From the NCBI GenBank assembly GCA_934699095.1, contig CAKUVI010000004.1, positions 62,001 to 126,000 on the forward strand: a stretch of DNA of 64,000 nucleotides, in the 5' to 3' direction. The notes beneath the pieces were generated by a model. It was not told the origin of the DNA and made no database searches. It saw only the letters and a program-made list of their open reading frames with translations. The stretch is from an uncultured Bacteroidales bacterium (GTDB lineage Bacteria > Bacteroidota > Bacteroidia > Bacteroidales > WCHB1-69). Numbering within the stretch: the stretch's first letter is position 1; every line of letters starts with the position of its first letter. Shown here piece by piece: positions 1 to 8,410 of the stretch. The position numbers and the translations under genes were made by a program.

Positions 1-140
1 CTGTCTACGAGGTTGGAAGAATAGATTTTAGGGGCTATTTTCCGCAATTTTCCCTCAGAAAGCAGTCGGGAAATAGTCCTTGACACCTCCGGATTCGAAG
101 ATGCGAACACAATTTCCTTATTCAAGTCAAGCTGGACCAT
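1..140 (-). CDS. AbiEi/Fic-type winged-helix N-terminus (partial)
   Basis: The minus strand opens with ATG at 140 and reads 46 codons off the window edge, so only the N-terminus is present. The visible protein starts MVQLDLNKEIVFASSNPEVS and continues with a Ser/Arg helix and KLRKIAPKIYSSNL. A recognition-helix-like 'SRTISRLLSEGKLRKI' followed by 'PKIYSSN' is typical of the N-terminal winged helix of AbiEi-type antitoxins, and of the related segment heading some Bacteroidota Fic-family proteins. I cannot tell which from 46 residues. Two TATTTTTG boxes and a 31-bp spaced repeat lie directly upstream, which fits an autoregulated gene. The call rests on motif resemblance only. Confidence 0.5.
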   Translation of the reverse strand, partial: MVQLDLNKEIVFASSNPEVSRTISRLLSEGKLRKIAPKIYSSNLVD

Positions 141-220
141 ACAAATTTTCGCGAATAAAACGCGCAAAAATACAAATTTTCGCGAATAAAAACGGCTGAC
201 ACACAAATTTTCGCAAAAAT
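141..220 (-). repeat. Three direct repeats spaced 31 bp, promoter of the gene at 1-140
   Basis: ACAAATTTTCGCGAATAAAA occurs at 141-160 and 172-191, and a partial copy ACAAATTTTCGC lies at 203-214. The copies start 31 bp apart, about three helical turns. The two full copies contain the palindrome TTCGCGAA. Read on the minus strand, the array abuts the start codon and is interleaved with two TATTTTTG boxes (+ strand CAAAAATA at 165-172 and 214-221). This looks like an operator array bound by the winged-helix product it precedes; that role is inference. Confidence 0.6.
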
Positions 221-237
221 AGGTTCGGCGGTGCGAT

Positions 238-622
238 CTACGGGCGGCACTCCATCGCCACCCGGAAGCGGACGGAAAAGAAGCCTAAGTTTTCTGAAAA
301 AATGTCGCTTTGAGGACTACTTGCATTCAATCTCCACGTCTTCGCATAGGTTGTTCCATTGTTAGTCTGTTGAAAAGTGGTTGACCATAAATAAGCATAT
401 TGGGAGAATGCAAAATAGCCATTCATTGCATAGCCTGCCGACATGGGCGAAAAATTTTGAGGCGTTGTTTGTTTCAGGGTCATAGCCGATGGTACACTCC
501 ACCTGAACTCTATTCCAGTTTTTAGATGAAGCCAAGGCCTTGGCTGCGTTTCCGCTGTCGCCGTTGCAAACGTATTGCGGATGACGTTCTCCACGGTGAC
601 GGTGCTCATCTTGGGCTATCAA
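238..622 (-). pseudogene. FISUMP-domain (major paralogous domain) remnant, frameshifted
   Basis: Two overlapping minus-strand frames together give the C-terminal part of a FISUMP domain, a domain found in surface lipoproteins of Fibrobacter and Bacteroidota. One frame carries YVCNGDSGNAAKALASSKNW and CTIGYDPETNNAS. The other continues with MSAGYAMNGYFAFSQYAYLW and ends FSVRFRVAMECRP. The frames meet at the A/T run near 450-459, where removing one base restores NNASNFSPMSAGYAMNGYF. No signal peptide or N-terminal half is present. The remnant is therefore 5'-truncated and frameshifted. The family assignment rests on remembered domain motifs. Confidence 0.7.
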
Positions 623-637
623 ATTTTATGGGTATTG

Positions 638-1714
638 TCAGTTTAGACTGACTCTTGGATCAAGCCACCCGTAAATGATATCGCACACAATATTGATTAT
701 CACCAATATTATTGAAACATACAGCAGAGAGCCCATGACAACCGGAAAGTCGTATTTGTCAAGGCCGTCCAAGATAACCACTCCCATGCCTTTCCAATCG
801 AAGATATATTCCACAAAAACAGCTCCTGCGAGCAGACTGGCAAGCCAGCCCGATATTGCTGTTATCACAGGATTAAGGGCGTTTTTGAGGGCATGTTTGA
901 CAATTATGGTAGTACGGCTCAGTCCTTTTGCTTTAGCGGTGCGTATGTAATCCTGCGACAATACATCCAACAACGAATTCTTGGTAAGCTCTATTACCAC
1001 TGCCAAAGGACGAATTCCAAGGGTCAAAGCCGGCAAAATCAAGTTTTTAAGGTTTACATATTGACCTGCTCCATAATCGTCAACGGTGTATAGGCTGCCG
1101 AACATGTTCAGGCCTGTGATATCAGACAAAAGAAATGCAAAAATCCATGCAAAGAGAATAGCCGCAAAAAACGACGGCACTGACATTCCCAACACTGATA
1201 CTGCCAAAGCCGTCTTGTCGAACCAAGTATCCTTGTATAAGGCGCAAAAAATGCCGATTATGATTCCTACAATAAGAGCAAAAAAGATAGAAACAATAGC
1301 CAAAAGCATAGTCTTTGGAAATGCTTCGGCTATTATTTCGGCCACCGGTCTTTTACTTTGGTAGGATCGTCGCAGATAAGGGGCTTTCAGCACAATTGCT
1401 GATTTCTTCATCTGAAGCACTTTGACGTAGTGATAGTTGTCATCATTAAGATAGAAAAACGACTCTTTATCGTCAGTTTTGTGCCATGAAACAGGGGAAA
1501 CATCATTAAGATAGGCCAGATATTGGACACCTAACGGCAGATCGAGACCCATCTCTTTACGAATAGCTTCTTCCGTGTCGAGGTCGCTGCGCTGCCCCAT
1601 AATCATACGGGCCGGGTCTGAGGGCAGCACAGTAAACAGGAAGAACACAAGCGTCACCACTCCCAACATAAGGAGCAATCCATAGCCTATTTTCTTTATG
1701 ATGTATCTTAACAC
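638..1714 (-). CDS. ABC transporter permease, Opp/Dpp type
   Basis: This 358-residue inner-membrane permease matches the DppB/OppB family, which imports peptides, nickel or similar solutes. The N-terminus has the family pattern MLRYIIKKIGYGLLLMLGVV with TM1, followed by the LPSDPAR segment. A periplasmic loop of ~90 residues separates TM1 from TM2 and is longer than in simple family members. The cytoplasmic EAA loop is clear around residues 255-285 (DYIRTAKAKGLS, then HALKNALNPV). The C-terminus WLDPRVSLN is also typical. It starts 26 bp after infB, so it is probably co-transcribed. Its partner permease, ATPases and binding protein are not here, so the substrate is unknown. Confidence 0.88.
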   Translation of the reverse strand: MLRYIIKKIGYGLLLMLGVVTLVFFLFTVLPSDPARMIMGQRSDLDTEEAIRKEMGLDLPLGVQYLAYLNDVSPVSWHKTDDKESFFYLNDDNYHYVKVLQMKKSAIVLKAPYLRRSYQSKRPVAEIIAEAFPKTMLLAIVSIFFALIVGIIIGIFCALYKDTWFDKTALAVSVLGMSVPSFFAAILFAWIFAFLLSDITGLNMFGSLYTVDDYGAGQYVNLKNLILPALTLGIRPLAVVIELTKNSLLDVLSQDYIRTAKAKGLSRTTIIVKHALKNALNPVITAISGWLASLLAGAVFVEYIFDWKGMGVVILDGLDKYDFPVVMGSLLYVSIILVIINIVCDIIYGWLDPRVSLN

Positions 1715-1740
1715 AGCAAGATTATTGTGTCAGATGATTA

Positions 1741-4737
1741 TTATTTGCCGAAAGCAACCTCGTATTCTTCGTAACCTTCAATAATATCACCCACTTTAAT
1801 ATCGTTGCATCCATCGATATTCAGACCGCAGTCTTGGCCTGCCACAACCTCTTTCACATCGTCTTTGAATCTGCGCAGGGAGCCTAATTTGCCGGTATAG
1901 ATAACGATACCGTCGCGGATAAGGCGAATCTTGGTATTGCGCTGGAGCTTGCCATCCAGAACCATACCACCGGCCACATTGCCGACCTTTGAAATATGGA
2001 ACACTTCGCGGATTTCGATGTTGCAGACCACTTTCTCATGGATTTCAGGTGAGTGCATACCTGCGATAGCGTCTTTGATTTCGTTAATTGCAGTATAGAT
2101 GATGGAGTAGGTGCGTATGTCGATTTGTTCAGCCTCGGCCATTTTGCGGGCACCTGCAGACGGACGTACCTGGAAGGCGACGATCAGTGCATTGGAAGCG
2201 GTGGCCAACATGACATCAGTTTCGGTAACTTGGCCCACAGATTTATGGATTACATTAACCTGAACCTGTTCGGTGCTGAGCTTGAGCAATTCTCCGGCGA
2301 GAGCTTCAACTGATCCGTCAACATCACCCTTAACAATGATATTGAGTTCTTTGAAGTCGCCTATTGCAATTCTGCGGCCGATTTCTTCGAGGGTGACGTG
2401 TTTTTGGGTTCTGAGGCCCATTTCGCGTGCGAGGCGGGCGCGCTTCGTTGCTATGCTGCGTGCCTCCTGTTCAGATTCGCAAACCTTGAACGTGTCACCG
2501 GCCTGTGGGGCCCCGTTAAGACCAAGCAAGAGCACCGGTGAGGCGGGTCCTGCTGATTTCACAGATTGGTTACGCTCGTTGAACATGGCCTTGACCTTGC
2601 CGAAACAGCTGCCTGCAAGTATAGGGTCACCGACTGAGAGAGTGCCGTTTTGTACAAGCACTTTTGCCACATAACCGCGGCCTTTGTCTAAGGCAGACTC
2701 GATAACAGCACCCACACCAGGACGGTTTGGATTTGCCTTCAGATCGAGCATTTCGGCCTCTAACAGCACTTTTTCAAGAAGTTCGTTCACGTTTACACCA
2801 TGTTTTGCATCAATCTCCTGACATTGGTATTTGCCGCCCCATTCTTCAACCAAGATATTCATATTGGCCAATTCCTCACGGATCTTGTCTGGGTTGGCGT
2901 TAGCCTTGTCTATCTTTGTGATTGCGAATACCATGGGCACACCGGCTGCCTGGGCGTGGTTGATGGCTTCAACAGTTTGTGGCATCACCGCATCGTCAGC
3001 TGCCACAACTATGATACAAAGGTCGGTGATTTTGGCACCGCGCGCACGCATGGCAGTGAAAGCCTCATGGCCAGGAGTATCCAGGAATGTGATCTTTCTG
3101 CCGTCCGGCAAACTTACCTCATAGGCACCGATGTGCTGTGTGATACCACCGGCTTCACCGGCAATAACGTTGGTCTTGCGGATATAGTCAAGCAGAGATG
3201 TCTTACCATGGTCAACGTGACCCATTACAGTGATGATTGGGTGACGAGGTTGCAGATCTTCCTCGTCGTCAACATCAGCTTTGGTGTTCTCGTCTTCCTC
3301 GTCGGCATCTATAAACTCAACCTTGTAACCGAACTCTTCGGCCAACATAGCTATGTTCTCAGCGTCAAGTCGTTGGTTTATGGAAACAAACAGACCGATG
3401 CTCATACATGTGGATATGATTTTTGTGACGTCAATGTTCATCAAAGTGGCCAATTCGTTGGCTGTGATGAACTCGGTCACACGCAAAGTCTTCTGGTCTT
3501 CAATAGCTTGAAGTTCTTGTTCCTCAATACGTTCGTGTATAAGCTGGCGTTTCTCTTTTCTGCGTTTTGCTGCGGTGGTGTTCTTCTTCGTATTGTTCTC
3601 AAGACGCATCTTGGTCTCTTTGATACGACGATGAATATCCTCCGCCGAGATTTCAACCTTTTCGGGTTCCTGCTTGCGTTTCTTGTCTTTGTCCCTCTCT
3701 TTTTCATCCTTAGGATTAGGAACATTGGATGTTTTGACAGGTTTGGCAACGCGTTTTCTCTTTTTCTTCTTTTTATCCTGATTCTCAGAATTTTTGTGAT
3801 CCTCTTTTTTTGAATTATCCTTGTTTTGGAACATGGATAAGTCGATAGTTCCCAAAATCTTGGGTCCTTTTAGCGGATCCACAACGGTTTTGATGTGTTC
3901 AGGTTCAGGAGCTGCAGTAGCGGCCGGTTTCTCTGTTTCTGCCGAAATATTTTCCTTTACAGCATTTGAAGTCTGTATTTCTTCAACTTTTTCAGACTTT
4001 TCAGCCTTTTGTGCTTTCTTCTGAGTCTTTTTGTCCTTGTCCTTGTTGGATTTTTTAGGCTTGAGGGCATCAAGGTCCATCTTATCGATGATTTTCGGAC
4101 CCACAACAGGTTCAACAACCGTTTTAATATGTTCTGGCTCGGCGGCTTTTTCAGGTTCAGCCGGAGTGTTTTCTTCAGCTTTTGGTTCTGCCTGTACAGT
4201 TTCCGCTGCGGGTTGCTCCTGAGTAACGGGTTTTTCCTCCTCTTTGTTCTCTATTTCAACTGTTTTCTCCTCTTTTGGTTCTTCTTTTACAGGTTCAGCC
4301 GGAGTTTCTGTTTCAGAAGATTTTTTCTTCTTGCCGCCATTGAGGGCTTCAATAGGAATAGTGCCAAGGATTTTTGGTTCTTGGACTGGAGTGTGGGTAA
4401 TGACAGGGGCCTGCGCTCCGATTTTTGTCGTTTTAATGATAACGGCATCGGTGTCGCTCTCATCCTCTCCATTCTTTGAAGCGGTGGTCTGAGGTTTAGG
4501 CTCCTCTTTTTTTGCTTTTTGAGGCATTTTTTGGTCAGATTTCTCCTTAACCATCTTGTCCTTTGCCAGTTCTTTTTGCAGGCATTGGTACATTTCAACG
4601 GTTAGTTTCATATTAGGAGAAGGATTGTTGATTTCAAATCCATTCTTCGTGAGGATATCTATGACCCTTTCTTGTGAAACGTTAAACTCGCTCGCTGCTT
4701 TAGGCAGACGTGGCGTTAATTTTTTTTCTTCCGGCAT
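1741..4737 (-). CDS. infB: Translation initiation factor IF-2
   Basis: IF-2 is the GTPase that brings initiator tRNA to the 30S subunit and promotes subunit joining. The 998-residue protein begins with a short IF2_N-like helix bundle. A long Lys/Glu/Ala/Pro-rich linker follows to about residue 400, then a second IF2_N segment (ANELATLMNIDVTKIISTCM). The G domain shows G1 GHVDHGKTSLLD near residue 510, G3 DTPGHEAF and G4 TKID. Domains II-IV follow to the end. The linker contains repeated '(E)PEHIKTVV-P--GPKI' blocks, seen three times. The gene lies 62 bp downstream of nusA, the usual bacterial order. Confidence 0.98.
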   Translation of the reverse strand: MPEEKKLTPRLPKAASEFNVSQERVIDILTKNGFEINNPSPNMKLTVEMYQCLQKELAKDKMVKEKSDQKMPQKAKKEEPKPQTTASKNGEDESDTDAVIIKTTKIGAQAPVITHTPVQEPKILGTIPIEALNGGKKKKSSETETPAEPVKEEPKEEKTVEIENKEEEKPVTQEQPAAETVQAEPKAEENTPAEPEKAAEPEHIKTVVEPVVGPKIIDKMDLDALKPKKSNKDKDKKTQKKAQKAEKSEKVEEIQTSNAVKENISAETEKPAATAAPEPEHIKTVVDPLKGPKILGTIDLSMFQNKDNSKKEDHKNSENQDKKKKKRKRVAKPVKTSNVPNPKDEKERDKDKKRKQEPEKVEISAEDIHRRIKETKMRLENNTKKNTTAAKRRKEKRQLIHERIEEQELQAIEDQKTLRVTEFITANELATLMNIDVTKIISTCMSIGLFVSINQRLDAENIAMLAEEFGYKVEFIDADEEDENTKADVDDEEDLQPRHPIITVMGHVDHGKTSLLDYIRKTNVIAGEAGGITQHIGAYEVSLPDGRKITFLDTPGHEAFTAMRARGAKITDLCIIVVAADDAVMPQTVEAINHAQAAGVPMVFAITKIDKANANPDKIREELANMNILVEEWGGKYQCQEIDAKHGVNVNELLEKVLLEAEMLDLKANPNRPGVGAVIESALDKGRGYVAKVLVQNGTLSVGDPILAGSCFGKVKAMFNERNQSVKSAGPASPVLLLGLNGAPQAGDTFKVCESEQEARSIATKRARLAREMGLRTQKHVTLEEIGRRIAIGDFKELNIIVKGDVDGSVEALAGELLKLSTEQVQVNVIHKSVGQVTETDVMLATASNALIVAFQVRPSAGARKMAEAEQIDIRTYSIIYTAINEIKDAIAGMHSPEIHEKVVCNIEIREVFHISKVGNVAGGMVLDGKLQRNTKIRLIRDGIVIYTGKLGSLRRFKDDVKEVVAGQDCGLNIDGCNDIKVGDIIEGYEEYEVAFGK

Positions 4738-4799
4738 ATATTTATTGCTTAATTTTCTATTCTTAACTTAACAAAAACAAAATTTATGTAGTAGAATGA

Positions 4800-6047
4800 T
4801 TATTTGGCAAGTTCTTCCTTAACTGCAGCGATCATGGCATCAACGGTCTCCTCTTCGAGGTCGGTGCGACGGATAAGTTCATCGCGGCTGAGCGCCAGGA
4901 TGCTTTCGGCAGTGTCGCAGCCGATGCCGATGAAGGTGTCGATAACCCATTGGTCGAATACATCGTTGAATTCAGTCAAAGGAATCACAAATTCTTCCTT
5001 GATATCATCGCGATATACATCAATCTCATAGCCAGAGAGTTTGCTTGCAAGTTTGATATTATATCCGCCCTTGCCGATTGCGAGCGACACTTGGTCGGAT
5101 TTCATCAGAACCTTGGCTGTCTTGTTCTCTTCATCGAGTTCAATAGATGATATTTTAGCCGGATTGAGAGCGCGAGCGATGAGAAGGTCTTTCTTAGCTG
5201 TGTAGTTGATGATATCGATATTTTCATTGCGGAGTTCGCGTACGATGTCGTGGATACGGCTGCCTTTCACACCGACGCAGGCGCCCACGGGATCAATACG
5301 GTCGTCGTAAGTCTCAACGAGAACCTTGGCTCTTTCACCCGGAACACGCACGATGTCTCTGATGATGATGACGCCCTCTTCTATTTCCGGGATTGCACGT
5401 TCCATGAGGCATTCGAGGAATTTAGGGGATGTTCTTGAAAGCAGGATGCGTGGAGAACCGTTCACAACCTCAACTTGGGTGATGATTGCTGTCAGACTGT
5501 CGCCTTTCTTGTAATAGTCGGTAGGTATCTGTTCAGACTTCGGAAGAACCATTTCAACCTTGTCGTCATCAAGCACGAGTATTTCCCTTTTCCATACCTG
5601 GCTCACCTCGCCTGTGATGATTTCACCTTTGCGCGGCTCGTATTTGTTGAAAATCACGTCTTTCTCATGCTCCATGATCTTGTTGCTGAGATTCTGGCGA
5701 AGTGCCAAGATCTCACGGCGCTGGAAGTCGCTAAGCTTGATCTGTTCAATAACTTCCTCGCCCACCTCAAAGTCAGGCTCTATTTTTATGGCATCTGAAA
5801 GTGAAATCTGGTTGGCAGGATCCTTCACCATGCCGTCTTCCACGATCTCCAATGAGTGTTGAATTTCAAGGTCACCACGGTCCACGTTCACAATGACGTC
5901 AAACTTGGAGTTTGGGCCGTATTTCTTGGTGAGAGCGCTTACGAAAACCTCTTCCAAAATATGCATAAGCGTTTCTCTGTCAATACTTTTCGATTCCTTA
6001 AAATCAGCAAACGTGCTTATAAGGTTGATTTGGTCGTCCATCTTCAT
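4800..6047 (-). CDS. nusA: Transcription elongation/termination factor NusA
   Basis: NusA binds RNA polymerase and controls pausing, termination and antitermination. The 415-residue protein has the N-terminal polymerase-binding domain to ~residue 130. An S1 domain follows (GEIITGEVSQVWKREILVLD), then KH1 and KH2 (RVPGERAKVLVE, VGACVGVKGSRI, AIGKGGYNIKLASKLSGYEI). A short C-terminal helical segment with DLEEETVDAMI closes it. The two acidic repeats of the longer proteobacterial protein are absent, which is normal for many phyla. rimP, which often precedes nusA, is not here; a tRNA-Gln gene and its terminator lie upstream instead. Confidence 0.97.
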   Translation of the reverse strand: MKMDDQINLISTFADFKESKSIDRETLMHILEEVFVSALTKKYGPNSKFDVIVNVDRGDLEIQHSLEIVEDGMVKDPANQISLSDAIKIEPDFEVGEEVIEQIKLSDFQRREILALRQNLSNKIMEHEKDVIFNKYEPRKGEIITGEVSQVWKREILVLDDDKVEMVLPKSEQIPTDYYKKGDSLTAIITQVEVVNGSPRILLSRTSPKFLECLMERAIPEIEEGVIIIRDIVRVPGERAKVLVETYDDRIDPVGACVGVKGSRIHDIVRELRNENIDIINYTAKKDLLIARALNPAKISSIELDEENKTAKVLMKSDQVSLAIGKGGYNIKLASKLSGYEIDVYRDDIKEEFVIPLTEFNDVFDQWVIDTFIGIGCDTAESILALSRDELIRRTDLEEETVDAMIAAVKEELAK

Positions 6048-6087
6048 AATTGTATTATTCTTTATGTCTATTACTTTTCATTTGTAC

Positions 6088-6117
6088 AAAAAAACTCCCA
6101 CCAAATCGGTGAGAGTT
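6088..6117 (-). terminator. Rho-independent terminator after tRNA-Gln
   Basis: On the minus strand CTCTCACC and GGTGGGAG flank a GATTT-type loop and run into seven T residues (A run at 6088-6094 on plus). It sits between tRNA-Gln and the nusA start. It should end the tRNA transcript, or attenuate read-through into nusA-infB. Confidence 0.85.
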
Positions 6118-6125
6118 TGTCAAGT

Positions 6126-6195
6126 TGAGCTAGCAGGACTCGAACCTACACAGGCAGAACCAAAATCTGTAGTGCTACCATTACACCATAGCTCA
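6126..6195 (-). tRNA. tRNA-Gln (TTG)
   Basis: The minus strand folds as a cloverleaf. The acceptor pair is TGAGCTA/TAGCTCA, the D arm is GTG...CAC with a TAATGGTAG loop, and the anticodon loop TTTTGGT gives anticodon TTG (reads CAA). The T arm is GTAGG-TTCGAGT-CCTGC. Position 27-43 of the anticodon stem is an A-C mismatch. The gene is short (70 nt) because of a small D loop. CCA is not encoded. Confidence 0.93.
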
Positions 6196-6217
6196 TTGCA
6201 TTTCATCAATTCGGCTG

Positions 6218-6225
6218 CAAAAGTA
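6218..6225 (-). promoter_or_regulatory. Promoter -7 box of tRNA-Gln
   Basis: TACTTTTG on the minus strand fits the Bacteroidota TAnnTTTG box and lies 22 bp before the tRNA. The preceding AAAAAAAAGTG also precedes the tRNA-Asn box at 63343. Confidence 0.6.
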
Positions 6226-6395
6226 CACTTTTTTTTAATATTTCAGCAAAATTAAATTTTTTTTTGTCATTACTTCTTGTACTTAAAGTGATGTTTGTTT
6301 GTATATAATTGATTATCAGTGTTTTATAATCTATCTTAAAACAATCGATCTTATACTACAACCGCGATTTCTTAGTTGCTCCCGAATAGCGGTAA

Positions 6396-6429
6396 CAAAA
6401 AACAGATACCTAAAAGGTACCTGTTTTTT
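6396..6429 (-). terminator. Terminator after the MFS gene
   Basis: CAGATACCT/AGGTACCTG form a near-perfect stem with a three-base AAA loop. A and T runs on both sides mean it could work in either direction. It lies ~40 bp past the MFS stop codon. Confidence 0.8.
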
Positions 6430-6468
6430 AGATATTGCACATTGAGACAAAAGTCTCAATAACGTTTC

Positions 6469-8121
6469 TTACTTAATGTTAGGTTCCTCGAGTCCGAGGT
6501 GCTGTTTCTTATCCACAGCCTTGAGGATAATTCCGATGACGAGTGCGGCAACGCCAAGGCATGCAAGCATAACCAAAGGCCATGTGTAGTTATAGGATAT
6601 TGCTGCTGTCTCTGCATCCATAAGTCCTTGCTCAACCTGAGCGGCGATATCTTGGTTTGTTTTGTCGAGAACCTTGCCGATGAGCAACGGGAAGAGCCAC
6701 AAACCGATATTCTGGATCCAGAAGATGAGAGCGTAAGCAGAACCGATGATCTTCTCGTCAACGAGTTTCGGAACGCTTGGCCAAAGAGCGGCTGGTACCA
6801 ATGAGAATGACGCACCGAGAACCAAGATGGTGATGTAAGCAACAACAACGCCGCCAACAGCATTGCCCTTGAACATAGGAAGTATGAAGGCGAATGTCAG
6901 GTGGCAGAGGATAAGAAGGAGTGAGCCTATCATAAGCATTGAAGCAGCCTTGCCCTTGTGGTCAACATAGTTGCCCAAAATAGGAGTGATGGCCACAGCC
7001 AACAACGGGAACACTGCGAAAATTGTCTCCGCTGTGCCACGCATATAACCCATCCAACAATAAACAACCAAAGCTACAATCGCCAAGGCCATAAGACCAT
7101 ATTTTGCGGTTTTGTTCTTTGAGAAATTGCTTGTGAATGAACATGCGGCTACAACCAACATGATGATGTATTGAATGATAGTCACTGAGCTACCGCCCCA
7201 GAATGTGCCGGCTTCAGCAGGTGTGAGCGAGAGGTTGCACTGCAACATGTTCACAGCATATTTTTGGAATGGGAAAATAGCACTGTAATAAAGCACACAC
7301 AATAATGCTACCAGCCAGAAACCACCAGATGACAAAATCTTGCCGATATCGGAAATCTTGAAAGGATCGTCCTTTTCTTCAGCTTCACCAGTCTGTGAAT
7401 CCAGTTTTTTGTCCATGAAGAAATAAACGATAAACATCATGAGAGCGATACAAAGAAGCACAACGCCGAAAGCAACTGAGCGGGAAACGTTTACGTTGCC
7501 GCCGAGTTTTGCGAAGAACGGTGAGAAGATCATACATGTGGCAACACCCAAACGGGCCAAGGCCATTTCAGAGCCCATTGCCAATGCTGTTTCACGCCCT
7601 TTGAACCATTTTACAATACCGCGTGAAACAGTAATGCCGGCCATCTCAACACCACATCCGAAAATCATGAATCCCAATGCGGCAACCTTTGCTGACGCCG
7701 GCATCCCTTCATAGAAAGGAGCTACACCCAATTCCTGGAATCCTGGAATATAGTTCAAGTGATTGGTGAACCATGTCTCAACTCCACTACCAATGAAAGC
7801 ATCTGATACGGCATAATACTTGATTAATCCTCCTATGAGCATCACTGAACCTGAAAGAACAGCTGTGAATCTCACACCCATCTTGTCAAGAATGATACCT
7901 GCAAAAATCAAGAAGAACACAAAAACGTTAAGGAACGTCTCTGCACCCTGCATTGTTCCAAAAGCAGTTGAATCCCAACCCCTTGTTGATTGCATGAGGT
8001 CCTTGATAGGGGAAAGTATGTCCATAAAGATGTATGAACAGAACATGGCTAACGCCAACAACAACAGCGCCGTCCATCTCATGGCCGCACTGTCTCGCAA
8101 TGTCTTTTTAATTTCTTCCAT
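6469..8121 (-). CDS. MFS transporter
   Basis: This 550-residue integral membrane protein has the major facilitator pattern of about twelve hydrophobic helices. The first follows MRWTALLLLALAMFCSYIFM. A loop-2/3 segment GIILDKMGVRFTAVLSG resembles the family signature (D-x-x-G-x-R). A charged central loop (MDKKLDSQTGEAEEKDDPFK) separates the two halves. The equivalent second-half motif is GNYVDHKGKAASML. The substrate cannot be read from sequence; the protein resembles MFS members annotated only as general transporters in Bacteroidales. It has its own TAATTTTG box upstream and a strong terminator downstream, so it is probably monocistronic. Confidence 0.85.
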   Translation of the reverse strand: MEEIKKTLRDSAAMRWTALLLLALAMFCSYIFMDILSPIKDLMQSTRGWDSTAFGTMQGAETFLNVFVFFLIFAGIILDKMGVRFTAVLSGSVMLIGGLIKYYAVSDAFIGSGVETWFTNHLNYIPGFQELGVAPFYEGMPASAKVAALGFMIFGCGVEMAGITVSRGIVKWFKGRETALAMGSEMALARLGVATCMIFSPFFAKLGGNVNVSRSVAFGVVLLCIALMMFIVYFFMDKKLDSQTGEAEEKDDPFKISDIGKILSSGGFWLVALLCVLYYSAIFPFQKYAVNMLQCNLSLTPAEAGTFWGGSSVTIIQYIIMLVVAACSFTSNFSKNKTAKYGLMALAIVALVVYCWMGYMRGTAETIFAVFPLLAVAITPILGNYVDHKGKAASMLMIGSLLLILCHLTFAFILPMFKGNAVGGVVVAYITILVLGASFSLVPAALWPSVPKLVDEKIIGSAYALIFWIQNIGLWLFPLLIGKVLDKTNQDIAAQVEQGLMDAETAAISYNYTWPLVMLACLGVAALVIGIILKAVDKKQHLGLEEPNIK

Positions 8122-8163
8122 ATAGATATTTTTTGATTATTAATTCTTTCTCTTCCGAAGGTG

Positions 8164-8171
8164 CAAAATTA
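8164..8171 (-). promoter_or_regulatory. Promoter -7 box of the MFS gene
   Basis: TAATTTTG on the minus strand, 42 bp before the ATG, matches TAnnTTTG. Confidence 0.45.
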
Positions 8172-8185
8172 ACAAATTTTAATAC

Positions 8186-8410
8186 TTAATTCTCATCTTT
8201 TTTATTGGCACTGTTTCTGACCAAATCCATCAGTATATAACCTGTCAAAATGCCCCACAGTGACATGAGAACAGGACTGTTTTTCAGAATGTTTTCGGAA
8301 AACTGACCTGACTTATACCAATAGAGTAGCGACAAGGTCAGACCAGCGAGCATGCCAAAGAGGTGAAACCATGAGAAGTTTTTTCGCCAAAAGTCATTGT
8401 TTGTTGACAT
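8186..8410 (-). CDS. Small two-helix membrane protein
   Basis: The 74-residue product starts MSTNNDFWRKNFSWFHLFGM. It has two probable membrane helices (about residues 15-30 and 45-63) and a charged C-terminus NSANKKDEN. Its start overlaps the end of the upstream gene by 17 bp, a sign of translational coupling. I do not recognise a family. It probably sits in the inner membrane and works with, or is simply co-expressed with, the secreted protein encoded before it. Confidence 0.6.
   Translation of the reverse strand: MSTNNDFWRKNFSWFHLFGMLAGLTLSLLYWYKSGQFSENILKNSPVLMSLWGILTGYILMDLVRNSANKKDEN

Noticed and set aside
2800..3813. 337-codon plus-strand frame
   Set aside because: It lies wholly antisense to infB, has no family resemblance and reflects codon bias of infB.
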